A stretch of 64,000 nucleotides of DNA from Chitinispirillaceae bacterium. GTDB lineage: Bacteria; Fibrobacterota; Chitinivibrionia; Chitinivibrionales; Chitinispirillaceae. The notes beneath the pieces are model-generated. The model saw only the letters and a program-made list of their open reading frames with translations. It was not told the origin of the DNA and searched no databases. The translations under genes and the position numbers were made by a program. Positions 1 to 8,987 of this stretch are shown one piece after another. Where the stretch lies: NCBI GenBank assembly GCA_016929595.1, contig JAFGIN010000212.1, positions 1 through 64,000 on the forward strand, in the 5' to 3' direction. The stretch's first letter is position 1. Each line of letters opens with the position of its first letter.

Positions 1-602
1 TACGATGTTTGTTTTGACCTATTCTGTTTATCGTAAAAAGAGGCTATTTTTTTAAGGTCTTTTATTTTCTACGCCATCAAAATATTAGCATTCGTCTGTT
101 AGAAAGCCTTATTTCTTAATTAAAAACCGAGTATAAGTTCTGATCATATTATATTTCAACGGAATTATTCCCATCTGATATGCTGAAAGTATCATCAGAA
201 ATCGAATAATACTTGTCACTGGAGGAACAACATCCTATTTGTCTATTCTTGTCCGGTCGCTCAATCTTCCGTTTCTGACACTTGAAGAGTTCCTTGTAGG
301 AAAGAAAATTGTTTATAATAGCATAAAAGATTTACAAAACAAAAAGAAGAAAACCTCTGATAAAATCATACATTGTTGAATGATTAAAGTACCTTCGGTT
401 CTATCTTTCATCAATGAATACGACCGAAATAGCAGGAAACATCAGGAGACAATACAGAAAAATAGATTCCCGCGAAGTTTTTACTCTTGCAGAAACAATA
501 TCTTCAACTGGAAAAAATTCTTAAATCGAAAGATTACTTTTGGATGGATTATTAAAAAAGTGAAGAGTGTTGCAGGATAAAATCCCGCAACATACTTTAA
601 AA
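1..602. other. Gene-poor left edge with decayed coding sequence
   Basis: No intact gene is supported here. The 66-codon frame from 380 to 580 has no good ribosome binding site and matches nothing I recognise. Parts of several frames read like protein but are cut by stops, as in decayed DNA; the best of these is listed separately at 179-379. Confidence 0.4.
179..379 (+). pseudogene. Possible relic of a PEP-utilising-enzyme swivelling domain
   Basis: Read in the frame beginning at 179, this stretch encodes a segment containing VTGGTTSYLSILVRSLNLP and ends at a TGA at 377-379. That resembles the phosphohistidine-domain signature of PEP-utilising enzymes such as PtsI or PtsP (GG-x-TSH-x-A-I-x-A-R-x-L-x-I-P). 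The phosphorylated His position is Tyr here. The same frame has stops at 134 and 176, so no open start exists. I infer a dead fragment; the similarity is short and judged by eye. Confidence 0.22.
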
Positions 603-1067
603 TTAGCTTTTCTTACCTTTTTTTACCGGAGCTTTAGCTTTTTTTACCGGCGTTTTAGCTTTTTTTACCGGCGTTTTGGCTTTTTTTACCGGAGCTTTTG
701 CTTTTTTTACCAGTACTTTAGCTTTTTTTGCTGGAGCTTTTTTAACTGCGACTTTAGCTTCACTTTTTGCAACAGCTTTCTTTGCACCTTTTTTGGCAGG
801 CTTTTTAGTTTCATTGATGATTCTGTAGGTCTGAGAAATTGAAAGCTTGTATTTCTTTGCAATATCAGTTCCAGGTGTGCCAGCATCATAAAGAGACACA
901 ATTTCTGCATTTCTTTCCGGATTGTTGGACAATGAAGATTCAATAGCATATTTTTTTCTCAACTGGTGAACTGCCTGACGTGTGATCCCGAATTGTTCTC
1001 CGATTGCAGCATCGGTTACCAGTTTCTTCTGCAGTTTGACGAGGTCAGCTTTACTGATTCTTGCCAT
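603..1067 (-). CDS. HTH DNA-binding protein with histone-H1-like Lys/Ala/Pro tail
   Basis: A 154-aa basic protein. Residues 1-85 hold two helix-turn-helix-like segments: one around DAAIGEQFGITRQAVHQLRKK and one around GTDIAKKYKLSISQTYRIIN. From about residue 88 to the end it is an almost pure Lys/Ala/Val/Pro tail built on a seven-residue repeat (KKAKTPV/KKAKAPV), like the tails of histone H1 and bacterial H1-like proteins. The ATG follows a strong GAGGAG site. I infer a nucleoid-associated or regulatory protein that binds sequence through the head and DNA non-specifically through the tail. The gene stands alone. I do not recognise a named family for the whole protein. Confidence 0.72.
   Translation of the reverse strand: MARISKADLVKLQKKLVTDAAIGEQFGITRQAVHQLRKKYAIESSLSNNPERNAEIVSLYDAGTPGTDIAKKYKLSISQTYRIINETKKPAKKGAKKAVAKSEAKVAVKKAPAKKAKVLVKKAKAPVKKAKTPVKKAKTPVKKAKAPVKKGKKS
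610..735 (-). repeat. 21-bp in-frame tandem repeat encoding the basic tail
   Basis: The core ACCGG/ACCAG recurs at 625, 646, 667, 688 and 709, an exact 21-base period, matching the seven-residue protein repeat. Copies differ by only a few bases, which suggests recent expansion, and the tail length probably varies between strains. Confidence 0.7.
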
Positions 1068-1114
1068 AGAGTCTAACTCCTCATTTGAAATTTAATAAAA
1101 TTAAACGACTGTTG

Positions 1115-1143
1115 TGTATATGATAATGTTTTATATTTTGCAA
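1115..1143 (-). promoter_or_regulatory. Candidate sigma-70 promoter for the H1-like gene
   Basis: On the minus strand TTGCAA (1143-1138) is followed after 17 bases by TATACA (1120-1115), about 50 bases ahead of the start codon. The elements are only moderately good and the region is AT-rich, so chance is possible. Confidence 0.35.
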
Positions 1144-1780
1144 TCTAATTTCAAAAGTGTTCAGATGAGGAGTAAAGTTTTATTACCTTTACCCGACTAA
1201 TATAATAGAATTTAATTCACTATGCAACTTTTTTTTTAAAATGTCAGTTAACTCACCAGAAGGCGACTGTTCAGACACCACAGTTCCCATTTGCCCCCCT
1301 GCATTTGTCTGTGCTTTTTAACTTTTTGTCAACCTAAAATCCTTAATACCCCTTTTCTGAAATGTGGTCACAGGAGAATGCAGCTACATTCCTCTCTATC
1401 GCGAAACGAGGAAGGCGAATACTACCTGGTAATATTTAACTGACGAGTGACAAAGATAGAAAGGGAAAGAGCAAGTAAAACGTGAATATATTTATGAAAT
1501 GGGGTACTCAGGCCCTATGACCTGGTCAATATTCGAGTTGCACCACTATCAACTATTGTTATGGTTATAACATATTGTTTTAATGATAACAGCGCATAAT
1601 TGCTACTTATACATTATATTTGAGTTGTAAAATTGTGACTGAAACAGCGGCTGATTACAAGTGTAATCATCCAGGCGGGTTGTCCATATCTTTAAAATAA
1701 AGGCGCAACAAATACGCAATTGTAATACTTGTTATGGCCATATCATTAACTTTTTCAGATCTATCTGGAGCAATCGATTA
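1144..1780. other. 637-base intergenic region, no gene seen
   Basis: No frame has both length and a ribosome binding site, and I see no RNA gene or strong hairpin. It must carry the promoter of the GIY-YIG gene, but I cannot place it. Confidence 0.4.
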
Positions 1781-3196
1781 ATGCAGGAAAATATTGTAAC
1801 ATACTTAAGGGAACATCCCGATGGAGTGCCATCACAGGTACTGGCCGAATTATTTCTCAAATTTAAAAATCCCGAACCAACCATGGCTCATTGTGCAATT
1901 GCTGCAATCCTGAAAAATGATAAGCGATGCAAAACGAATAAACAGCATGAGTGGTTTGCTGAAATTAAACAAAACATTAGCTTCCCTCTTCGTAATAAAT
2001 TATTCACGGCAGTATATTGCCTGATCGACTCATCCAATAAGCCGCATAAACTTTCTTTCATTTCCATTTTGGATATTTTTGAAAATCAATCTACTATTTT
2101 TAATACCTGGCTTACAAAAACAATACCTTCATCTCAGGATTTGTTTCCTGCTGAATTTAATTTAGATATCAACTGCGAACAATGCAGTACCATTGAAGAA
2201 CCAATTGGAAAACTCTATCAGATATTACAGAGCCGGATACCTGTTTTTCTTTCATATTCCGAATATTCAATAGTAAAACGCACTCTATCTCAATATGGTT
2301 ACTGTTTAACAGATGATTTTATCTTACTTCCTGAATTGTTTAAGGCTGCCGGGATTCCAATCATCAAGCCAGTATCATTTGAATCTGTCTGCCAGACACT
2401 TAATCACCAGATAATCCCTCCAACAGACATTCGAAAAGCCCCGCAGCATTTCGCCTGCATCCTCCGGGAGATGTTTGAATCTCTCTTGGAAAAAGGTATC
2501 GAATCGAGAGAAATGCTCGACAATCTATTAAATAATTTTAGCGTAGACTGGTTTAAAGACAAAGAGTATGATCTAAACACAATCCAGGCACTACCATCAG
2601 GTGCTGGTGTATATGGGTTTAAGGACAAAAACGACACCTTTATTTACATTGGAAAGGCAAAAAATCTCAACCGCAGACTATCGGGCTACTTTCGTTCGAC
2701 CGACGAGTCACCAGATAAATTAAATCAATTACGGGCTAACTCGCACAAACTGATTACTTATCAATGCGGCTCTGAACTCGAAGCGATAATTTACGAATAC
2801 AGACTTATCAGGAAACACAGACCAGTGTTGAACTCCCAGATAGATATTAACGAGAGACCCGGCCATTATAAGCCTGTTCCAGATATTATTATTGTCCTTC
2901 CACATGCCCTGAACACAAGACTGATGCTCTTTATGCTACGTCAGAATCAAAAAATCATCATGAAACAGATTGAATTTCCGACTTACGACAAAGCTTCTTT
3001 ACATAAAGATATTGAAGAATACTTTTTCAAGGGAGTGTTAAAAGCTGAGCCAACAGATTTTCCTGAAATTGAACTTGCAACAAGGTGGATAAAAAACAAT
3101 CGGGACGAGCTCAACTTTATCGATGTATATAATCATAGTGATGCACAGGCGACGACTGATGTCCTTACGGATCTTATCAGATCACTATGTCTTTAA
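1781..3196 (+). CDS. GIY-YIG (UvrC N-terminal-like) nuclease domain protein
   Basis: A 471-aa protein with a GIY-YIG nuclease domain at about residues 270-355: GVYGF, then YIGKAKNLNRRL carrying the catalytic Arg, and the acidic-rich LEAIIYEYRLIRKHRP helix with the metal-binding Glu, ending in N-S-Q. This is the layout of UvrC and of the Cho/DNA polymerase epsilon-linked nuclease domains. The first 265 residues have no exonuclease motif that I can see; residues 1-65 look like a small winged-helix. The C-terminal 115 residues are also unassigned, and there is no UvrC C-terminal RNase H-like region. Probably a DNA repair or restriction-type nuclease. No partner gene adjoins it. The start codon lacks a clear Shine-Dalgarno sequence. 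Confidence 0.68.
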   Translation: MQENIVTYLREHPDGVPSQVLAELFLKFKNPEPTMAHCAIAAILKNDKRCKTNKQHEWFAEIKQNISFPLRNKLFTAVYCLIDSSNKPHKLSFISILDIFENQSTIFNTWLTKTIPSSQDLFPAEFNLDINCEQCSTIEEPIGKLYQILQSRIPVFLSYSEYSIVKRTLSQYGYCLTDDFILLPELFKAAGIPIIKPVSFESVCQTLNHQIIPPTDIRKAPQHFACILREMFESLLEKGIESREMLDNLLNNFSVDWFKDKEYDLNTIQALPSGAGVYGFKDKNDTFIYIGKAKNLNRRLSGYFRSTDESPDKLNQLRANSHKLITYQCGSELEAIIYEYRLIRKHRPVLNSQIDINERPGHYKPVPDIIIVLPHALNTRLMLFMLRQNQKIIMKQIEFPTYDKASLHKDIEEYFFKGVLKAEPTDFPEIELATRWIKNNRDELNFIDVYNHSDAQATTDVLTDLIRSLCL

Positions 3197-3197
3197 A

Positions 3198-3224
3198 AAC
3201 GCCGCCAGAGTAATCAACCCTGGC
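3198..3224 (-). terminator. Weak candidate terminator after pilQ
   Basis: On the minus strand GCCAG and CTGGC form a five-pair stem (3224-3220 with 3208-3204), followed a few bases later by five Ts. It lies in the gap between convergent genes. The stem is short and the loop long, so support is modest. Confidence 0.28.
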
Positions 3225-3260
3225 AGACATTATAAGCCCGACAGTCGGTTAGTGGTTGTA

Positions 3261-4571
3261 TCACTGCTGTACCTGCTCGGAAATGTCCTGCTCTATGACA
3301 GGTATCTGAGTCGAGACTGCCCCCAGACTCCTGTTAATAATGTGTGGCGTAACAAATATTATCAAATCCTTTTTATCTACATTTTTAGATGATTTTTTAA
3401 AAAGATTTCCAATAAGAGGAATATCCTTTAATACAGGTATTCCTGATTCACTTTCGATAGTTTCATTAGATGTCAAACCTGCAATAACTACCGTTTCACC
3501 ATTATTTACAGCTACGTTAGTGCTCGCACTTTGTTTATTGATAACGGGTATGCCATCCTGAAGTGTATAAGATTCTTTTTTGGGATTAAGTTCCATCAGA
3601 ATACGCCCATCTCCGGAAATATGTGGTTTAACGACAAGCTCTGTACCAGCATCAACCATTTCAACAACTGTATTGCCAGCTTCATCAAGGTATTTAACAG
3701 GGATCTGCTGTCCCATAAATATCCGTGCTGATTTATTGTCCATGGTTGTAACCTGAGGCTGAGCAACAATTTCACCCTGATTATCGGTAAAAAGATACTC
3801 AAGAGCTGCAGAAAAACTTTCGGGATTTATAATACCATAAGTAATCCTTTCAAGCGCACCAGTAACAAATCCGGTTTTTTCAGGAATATGCTGCGCCGAA
3901 ACACCAGCTCTCCCATCCATATATCCCCAATGTACACCCATGCGTTGAATCGCCCCGGAACTTACTTCTATTATTTTACATGCGATTGATATCTGGGGTG
4001 TCTCGACATCCAGCTCTTTTATCATTTGCCTTACTTGTCTGATATTTTCCTCGGTATCGTAGATAATCATCGCATTATTTCGTTCCACTACGGTTATCTT
4101 CCCTCTTAATGACAGCAATGATTGAATTGATTCCATCATCTCTTTAGCCTGAGCATTCTGCATCGTAATAATTTCTCTTTTAAGCGGGCTGAGTTCCTCA
4201 GCGGCCTGAAAAGTTGTTGCCTGATTTATCTTCTGTTTGTTGAAATCTTCAAAAGGTACAACGTAAATATACGAACCTTCCACAGCTACTGAGAGGTTTG
4301 TCATTCTGCACACAATAGCGAGTATTTCGTTCCATGGTTTATTTGTAACAGTCAAAGTAACATTCCCTTTAACCGCTTCAGATGCAACAATATCGACACC
4401 ACTGTAAACGCTTAATTGTTTGAATACCGATCTGATATCAGCATCATGTACTTCATAAAATTCAATAAGCTTACCACGCGTTTTTAACAAATCGTTTTCA
4501 CAATTGCCATCAGAAATTATAACAAGTAAAATTGCCGGTACTATTAAAGTGAATAGTGATCCAGTTTTCAT
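3261..4571 (-). CDS. pilQ: Type IV pilus secretin PilQ
   Basis: The outer membrane channel through which the pilus passes. The 436-aa protein has a signal peptide (about 1-25), an STN/N0-like domain (about 30-110, with DIRSVFKQLSVYSGVDIV), and a NolW/N1 domain (about 130-195). The secretin domain follows and contains the family signature VVIAGLTSNE followed by GIPVLKDIPLIGNLFK and a closing LIIFVTPHII. It is shorter than many PilQ proteins because the usual N-terminal AMIN domains are absent; AMIN-like sequence sits instead in the gene just upstream, which it overlaps by 4 bases. Last gene of the pilMNOPQ operon. Confidence 0.9.
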   Translation of the reverse strand: MKTGSLFTLIVPAILLVIISDGNCENDLLKTRGKLIEFYEVHDADIRSVFKQLSVYSGVDIVASEAVKGNVTLTVTNKPWNEILAIVCRMTNLSVAVEGSYIYVVPFEDFNKQKINQATTFQAAEELSPLKREIITMQNAQAKEMMESIQSLLSLRGKITVVERNNAMIIYDTEENIRQVRQMIKELDVETPQISIACKIIEVSSGAIQRMGVHWGYMDGRAGVSAQHIPEKTGFVTGALERITYGIINPESFSAALEYLFTDNQGEIVAQPQVTTMDNKSARIFMGQQIPVKYLDEAGNTVVEMVDAGTELVVKPHISGDGRILMELNPKKESYTLQDGIPVINKQSASTNVAVNNGETVVIAGLTSNETIESESGIPVLKDIPLIGNLFKKSSKNVDKKDLIIFVTPHIINRSLGAVSTQIPVIEQDISEQVQQ

Positions 4572-6478
4572 CTGGCCCTCGCTTCCTGGTCCATATTTGA
4601 ATTTTTCAAATGCAATGTAAATGAACGTGAAATCCCGAACTCAGTCAGTAGAAAAACCACCCTGTCTGGAAATATTTTTAATAGCTTCCCATTCTCAACA
4701 GCGTCACTTTCCCTGAGTGTCAGTGCAAACTTTTTGTTACCTTTATCCTCGAAAAGGGCCACTTTCTCTCCTCCATCTATTAATACACCCACCAGCAATA
4801 ATTGTTCTAACGATGCCTTACCACGCTGTAACAATGAATCTTTTATCAAGGGTATGAAAGGGTCTCTCCCATTCTGTTTGTAATGTATCACATCGTTAAG
4901 CGCATCGCTTTCTTCTCTTAAAACAATATCATCTATCAGTAACTGTGAGACTTTCTGAATTGCAATCGAATCATGCGAAGCAGCAAACGAGCTCAGGCTT
5001 GTCTGTATATTACCCTCATTTTTATGTAATCGGAAACTCCCGGTCTGAGCAACAGGATCAATTTCAGCCTTTTTTTCTTCTCTGACAGTTTCCGGACTCA
5101 ATATAAATTGGTTTTTAATCCAGCCTGTTGATCCATTGATAGTAACTTGAGTCCAGTCACTATCTGTTTTTTTCCTTAAAGCTCTCATTCCTTTCATCGC
5201 CTTGGCAATTGCGGGAGAGTTCACTGTTGGTCGTCGTCTGATATTCACCTCGTCAGCATTTATAACGACCTTGTCTGAATCATCTGGATTTAATTCATTC
5301 AATAAATCTGTTCTAAGGGTATTTTGTGTTATTTCAGCGGCATTTCCTGATGCAGTGTCCTCCCCTTCCTGATTTTGTTTTATACTGTTTTCCACAAGTT
5401 CACTTTGCTTTATTTTCTTTTCAGGCGGTCCTGAATAAAAATCACCAACCCTGAAAACCGGTCCATCAGGAAAGTTTACTCCCACGTCTTTTTCAGCCCG
5501 TTCACGGAGCTTCTTTAAATCAACTTCAAAAGGTTTCACATACGTCAATTCATGTTCCCAGATGGTTCCAGAATGAGCGTTCCAGAATGCATTGTATGAA
5601 GATTCTTTATTTAGTGCCATAATTGTTAATAGTGAAGAATCTTCAAAAACAATATTTACTATTGACTGAAATGCTGCAGAATCGATAATGACTTTTGCAA
5701 TCACTTTTTTTTCTTTTTTGTTTTCCAAGAGTAAAACTTTGCGATAAACAGTTTGCGGGAACAAGTCGAAGCTCTTTTTTTCCATACCATTTTCGGCTCC
5801 CGAGAACATACAGATAAGTGAATCCCGATTTCTGTACACATCTTTTGCTACATTTCCACTGAACTTAAAATTAATCCTGCATACCTGCTCCCGATATACC
5901 ATCGCAATATCGATAAGCCTGCCAGTAGAATTTTTCTCACCTTTATCTCCAGCACTGTCACGTGAAACGTCCTTTGCGTTGACAACATTCTTTTCACCCT
6001 GTTCTCTTTTTGTTACCACTTTTACAGGTTTTAGCACAGATGCAGCTTTCCAACTAAACGTATTGCCGGCACTTTTGGATATCAGAATGTAGGTATCCCG
6101 ATCCTTAATTTTAACAACCGGTAAATCACCAACATTACTTTTCAAGGATACAGTTAACACTATCCCCGAACCGTCTTTTTTTTCAACTGCCATTATGGAG
6201 TTCACTGGCGACTCGTTTTCAAACTTTGAGTATGAAAAATCCTCCAGCCCATAAACACAACCTGGTATGACAATCTTTACAAGGGTTTTTGCCGGAGTAG
6301 ATACAATACAGTTTATTGGATTATCCGATCTCAGAGAGAGTATCGTCCCTCTGGAACCTGAGATAAGTTCCATTCCGGAGAGTACCGTCGCAGAAATCGC
6401 ACTGCATGGCACTATGCTTAGAAATAAAGCTGCCATTATCATTCGCTGTGCCATTGAGCAATATTTCCTGATTTGCAT
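4568..6478 (-). CDS. PilP-like protein fused to AMIN-like and SH3 domains
   Basis: This 636-aa exported protein occupies the pilP position. After a signal peptide (about 1-30) come two AMIN-like beta domains (about 30-140 and 185-300). A low-complexity polar linker follows, then a bacterial SH3 domain (about 405-470, with VNIRRRPTVNSPAIAKAMKG and GWIKNQFIL). The C-terminal PilP-like region (about 535-625) has the typical DPF motif and LLLVGVLIDGGEKVALFED. AMIN domains bind peptidoglycan and are normally part of PilQ; SH3b domains bind cell-wall peptides. I infer an extended periplasmic link between the PilMNO inner-membrane complex, the wall and the secretin. It overlaps pilQ by 4 bases and follows pilO after 6. 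Confidence 0.75.
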   Translation of the reverse strand: MQIRKYCSMAQRMIMAALFLSIVPCSAISATVLSGMELISGSRGTILSLRSDNPINCIVSTPAKTLVKIVIPGCVYGLEDFSYSKFENESPVNSIMAVEKKDGSGIVLTVSLKSNVGDLPVVKIKDRDTYILISKSAGNTFSWKAASVLKPVKVVTKREQGEKNVVNAKDVSRDSAGDKGEKNSTGRLIDIAMVYREQVCRINFKFSGNVAKDVYRNRDSLICMFSGAENGMEKKSFDLFPQTVYRKVLLLENKKEKKVIAKVIIDSAAFQSIVNIVFEDSSLLTIMALNKESSYNAFWNAHSGTIWEHELTYVKPFEVDLKKLRERAEKDVGVNFPDGPVFRVGDFYSGPPEKKIKQSELVENSIKQNQEGEDTASGNAAEITQNTLRTDLLNELNPDDSDKVVINADEVNIRRRPTVNSPAIAKAMKGMRALRKKTDSDWTQVTINGSTGWIKNQFILSPETVREEKKAEIDPVAQTGSFRLHKNEGNIQTSLSSFAASHDSIAIQKVSQLLIDDIVLREESDALNDVIHYKQNGRDPFIPLIKDSLLQRGKASLEQLLLVGVLIDGGEKVALFEDKGNKKFALTLRESDAVENGKLLKIFPDRVVFLLTEFGISRSFTLHLKNSNMDQEARAR

Positions 6479-6484
6479 ATTCGT

Positions 6485-7078
6485 TCACTTTTTTGAAGAA
6501 AATGTAGTCATTTCAAATGAAGAAACAATCGTTTCCGGCTCTGTTTCTATTGCTGCCACACCCTCCTGCGGCTGATTTTCCGGATTGGCAAGAATACTCA
6601 CAGTAGACAGATTTATAATTAACTGGAAATTAGCAAGAAATGCAAAAAAATTAGCGAGATTATGGTATGTTCCTGAAACCGTTATATTATATCTGTTTTC
6701 GATATAATATTCCCGTTCTACATCGGCGAGAGGATTAAATTTCGTTGCCGTTATTCCAGATGCCCGCGCAACCCCGGTTATTTCGCGGATTAACTTTGGT
6801 ATCTCCTTATTATCCGGAAACATTGACTTTAATGAATCGAGCGTATTTTCACTGCGGTTCAGATCCTCTTTGAGAGTATTAAGCTGAGGCTTTAGAGCCA
6901 TTATTGTTCTGAGCGTATCTTTCTGATTATCACGGTCTTTTTTAAGTGAAATTATTTGTGAATGTATCGGTGCAAACACCTGCTGATACCACAAAAAGCA
7001 CGCACCAGCGACAATTGCAGTAATCAACAATGGATATTTAAGCTTCGAATTTTTTAAATTGAATTTAAACGCCGTCAT
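6485..7078 (-). CDS. pilO: Type IV pilus assembly protein PilO
   Basis: A 197-aa bitopic inner membrane protein: short cytoplasmic start, one membrane helix (about residues 14-32), a coiled coil (about 36-80), then the ferredoxin-like PilO core containing RYNITVSGTYHNLANFFAFL, a strongly conserved stretch of the family. PilO pairs with PilN and positions PilP in the periplasmic alignment complex. It starts 3 bases after the end of pilN. Confidence 0.88.
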   Translation of the reverse strand: MTAFKFNLKNSKLKYPLLITAIVAGACFLWYQQVFAPIHSQIISLKKDRDNQKDTLRTIMALKPQLNTLKEDLNRSENTLDSLKSMFPDNKEIPKLIREITGVARASGITATKFNPLADVEREYYIENRYNITVSGTYHNLANFFAFLANFQLIINLSTVSILANPENQPQEGVAAIETEPETIVSSFEMTTFSSKK

Positions 7079-7081
7079 TTT

Positions 7082-7699
7082 TTATAGTCCGTTCACTGCG
7101 ACTGTTGTTTTTTGTTCATTATCCAGTTGTACATCCGGATTAATTACACAGGAGATTTCAAACCTGTACAATTTCTCTTTCGTATCAATCTGCTCTATAT
7201 TTGAAAGATCAACACTGGTGACATAAACACTTTCTTTCAAACTCGACATGTAATTGGCCACTTCCGGAAAGGAAAACGTTCTTCCTTCAATATGAAGGAT
7301 CGGCGGAGTAGAACCATCCTCTCTAACAGAAAGTATCCAGGTATAATCCGGTAGTCGCTGACTTAGCTCTTCCATCAGACGAACCCATTTTTCTCTGTTA
7401 ATACTGATTCGTTCAAGCGCCCTGATCTTTTCCTGAATCGTTATTTTATCTTCTCTAAGTTTATTAATTTCGTTTTGTATAGGTTTATTCAACGATATCT
7501 GCTGCTTAATAGTTCTGATTTCATTATTATACTGACTGATTGAACTTTGAAGCGTGACAGTCCAGGAAAGCAATCCCACCCCAATTATCGCAGCACCCAA
7601 CAGGGGGTAAACCACTTCCCGTTTCAGTTTAAAAGATCTTTTATGAACCCGATATTCTGCCGGCAGCAGATTTATTTCTATTCGTTCAATCATCTTCAT
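7082..7699 (-). CDS. pilN: Type IV pilus assembly protein PilN
   Basis: A 205-aa protein with the PilN signature at its N-terminus (IEINLLPAEYR), which is the peptide that docks in PilM. One membrane helix follows (about 30-52), then a coiled coil and a ferredoxin-like periplasmic domain containing FSFPEVANYMSSLKES. The start overlaps the end of pilM by 14 bases, so the two are probably translationally coupled. Confidence 0.9.
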   Translation of the reverse strand: MKMIERIEINLLPAEYRVHKRSFKLKREVVYPLLGAAIIGVGLLSWTVTLQSSISQYNNEIRTIKQQISLNKPIQNEINKLREDKITIQEKIRALERISINREKWVRLMEELSQRLPDYTWILSVREDGSTPPILHIEGRTFSFPEVANYMSSLKESVYVTSVDLSNIEQIDTKEKLYRFEISCVINPDVQLDNEQKTTVAVNGL

Positions 7700-8756
7700 C
7701 CACTTTTCTTAGTGCAAGCCCGATAGCTACTGTTAACAAAGCTGAAAAATTCTGCGGTTCCAGATTACCAAACAGACCTGGATCATACTTTATAAATGCC
7801 AGAGGATTGGATATCTCGACTTTTGTCGAATGTCTCCTCTCGAAAAATTGAACAAGTCCGGGAATATAAGCCCCCCCTCCGGAAAGAACGATTTTATCGA
7901 TAGTATCAGTTTTCTCTGAACTTCTGTAATATGAAAATGCCAAATCTATACCAGATGAAAGCTCCTCAGATGCGTATTCAATACACTGTTTAACTTTGGC
8001 ACTATCCAGTGCGACCGTTCTGCCTTTCAAAGCCAGGATAGACTCTTCTCCTGATAATCCGAGATTTCTTTGAATTGTCCTGTTGAAAAATTCTCCGGCA
8101 GTTGCTATATCTCTTGCCGAATGATACACACCATCTTTTACAAATGTTACATTTGTAAGATCGTGTCCAATATTAATAAGCGCTGTAACTCCATGTTGTG
8201 GTGTACCCTGCGACTCAAGAGCGTAACAATTATTCATGGCAAAAGCATCAACATCAACAATGACCGGTCTCAAACCGGCATCGTATAACAGATCAATATA
8301 GGCTTGCATCACCTGATTTTTTGCTGCAACCAGCAGCACCTCAATTTCATTAGTATCTTTGTTTTTGTGAAGTATTTTGTAATCTAAGGTAATGTCATCA
8401 ACATCAAACGGGCTGCGCTGTCCCGCTTCCCACAGAATAAGCTCCTCAGCATTTTCTTTCGGATCCACTTTAAAGGTGAATTTATCTGAAATTATTCCAT
8501 GCCCGCTCATCGACACCACCACTTCGATTGTAGATGGATCGCATTGATTTACAAGTGTTGTAATGGCATCTATCAGAACATCCTTTTTTTTAATTTCGCT
8601 GCCCTCAATAGTCCCGCCGGGTAATTCCTTGATCCCAGTTGCTTCAAGATAATATCCATCACGGGACCGGGACATCTTCACAAATTTGAGAGAATGATTA
8701 CCGATATCTATAGCTGAAGTTGAATTATTTGCTTGGAATTTTGAAAAAAATTTCAT
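7686..8756 (-). CDS. pilM: Type IV pilus assembly ATPase-like protein PilM
   Basis: A cytoplasmic actin-like (FtsA/MreB fold) protein of about 356 aa. Visible are the phosphate-1 loop IDIGNHSLKFVKM, the family motif LILWEAGQRSPFDVDDITLDY, the second loop INIGHDLTNVTFV, and the adenosine loop VLSGGGAYIPGL. PilM binds the PilN N-terminus and anchors the PilNOP complex. A GTG three bases upstream (8759) is an alternative start; neither has an ideal ribosome binding site. First gene of the pil operon, with a good promoter upstream. Confidence 0.9.
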   Translation of the reverse strand: MKFFSKFQANNSTSAIDIGNHSLKFVKMSRSRDGYYLEATGIKELPGGTIEGSEIKKKDVLIDAITTLVNQCDPSTIEVVVSMSGHGIISDKFTFKVDPKENAEELILWEAGQRSPFDVDDITLDYKILHKNKDTNEIEVLLVAAKNQVMQAYIDLLYDAGLRPVIVDVDAFAMNNCYALESQGTPQHGVTALINIGHDLTNVTFVKDGVYHSARDIATAGEFFNRTIQRNLGLSGEESILALKGRTVALDSAKVKQCIEYASEELSSGIDLAFSYYRSSEKTDTIDKIVLSGGGAYIPGLVQFFERRHSTKVEISNPLAFIKYDPGLFGNLEPQNFSALLTVAIGLALRKVDEDD

Positions 8757-8829
8757 CACTCTATACCCATCCTGACATTAACAATAGTTTTTTTGCATTG
8801 ACACTCTCCCCTGGCAGCTACTCAACTTT

Positions 8830-8858
8830 ATTGTATCAATCAGGGAAAAATTTGTCAA
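8830..8858 (-). promoter_or_regulatory. Sigma-70 promoter for the pilMNOPQ operon
   Basis: On the minus strand a perfect TTGACA (8858-8853) and TACAAT (8835-8830) are separated by exactly 17 bases, about 70 bases ahead of pilM. This is the best promoter match I found in the window. Confidence 0.65.
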
Positions 8859-8987
8859 CCCTCAATATTAAATGAATCAATTGTGAAAATATTCGATTCT
8901 CATAACCAGACCGCTGATAAGTAATTAAATTGTACTATAGGAGCGACACAAAAAACTATAAACAAGTGAGCGGATACAATAAATCAA

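Noticed and set aside
380-580. 66-codon open frame near the left edge
   Set aside because: No ribosome binding site, no recognisable motif, and neighbouring frames read equally well, as expected of decayed DNA.
567-842. Plus-strand frame rich in FFYRRF-type repeats
   Set aside because: It is the antisense reading of the Lys/Ala/Pro tail repeat of the H1-like gene; the minus-strand gene has the better start and composition.
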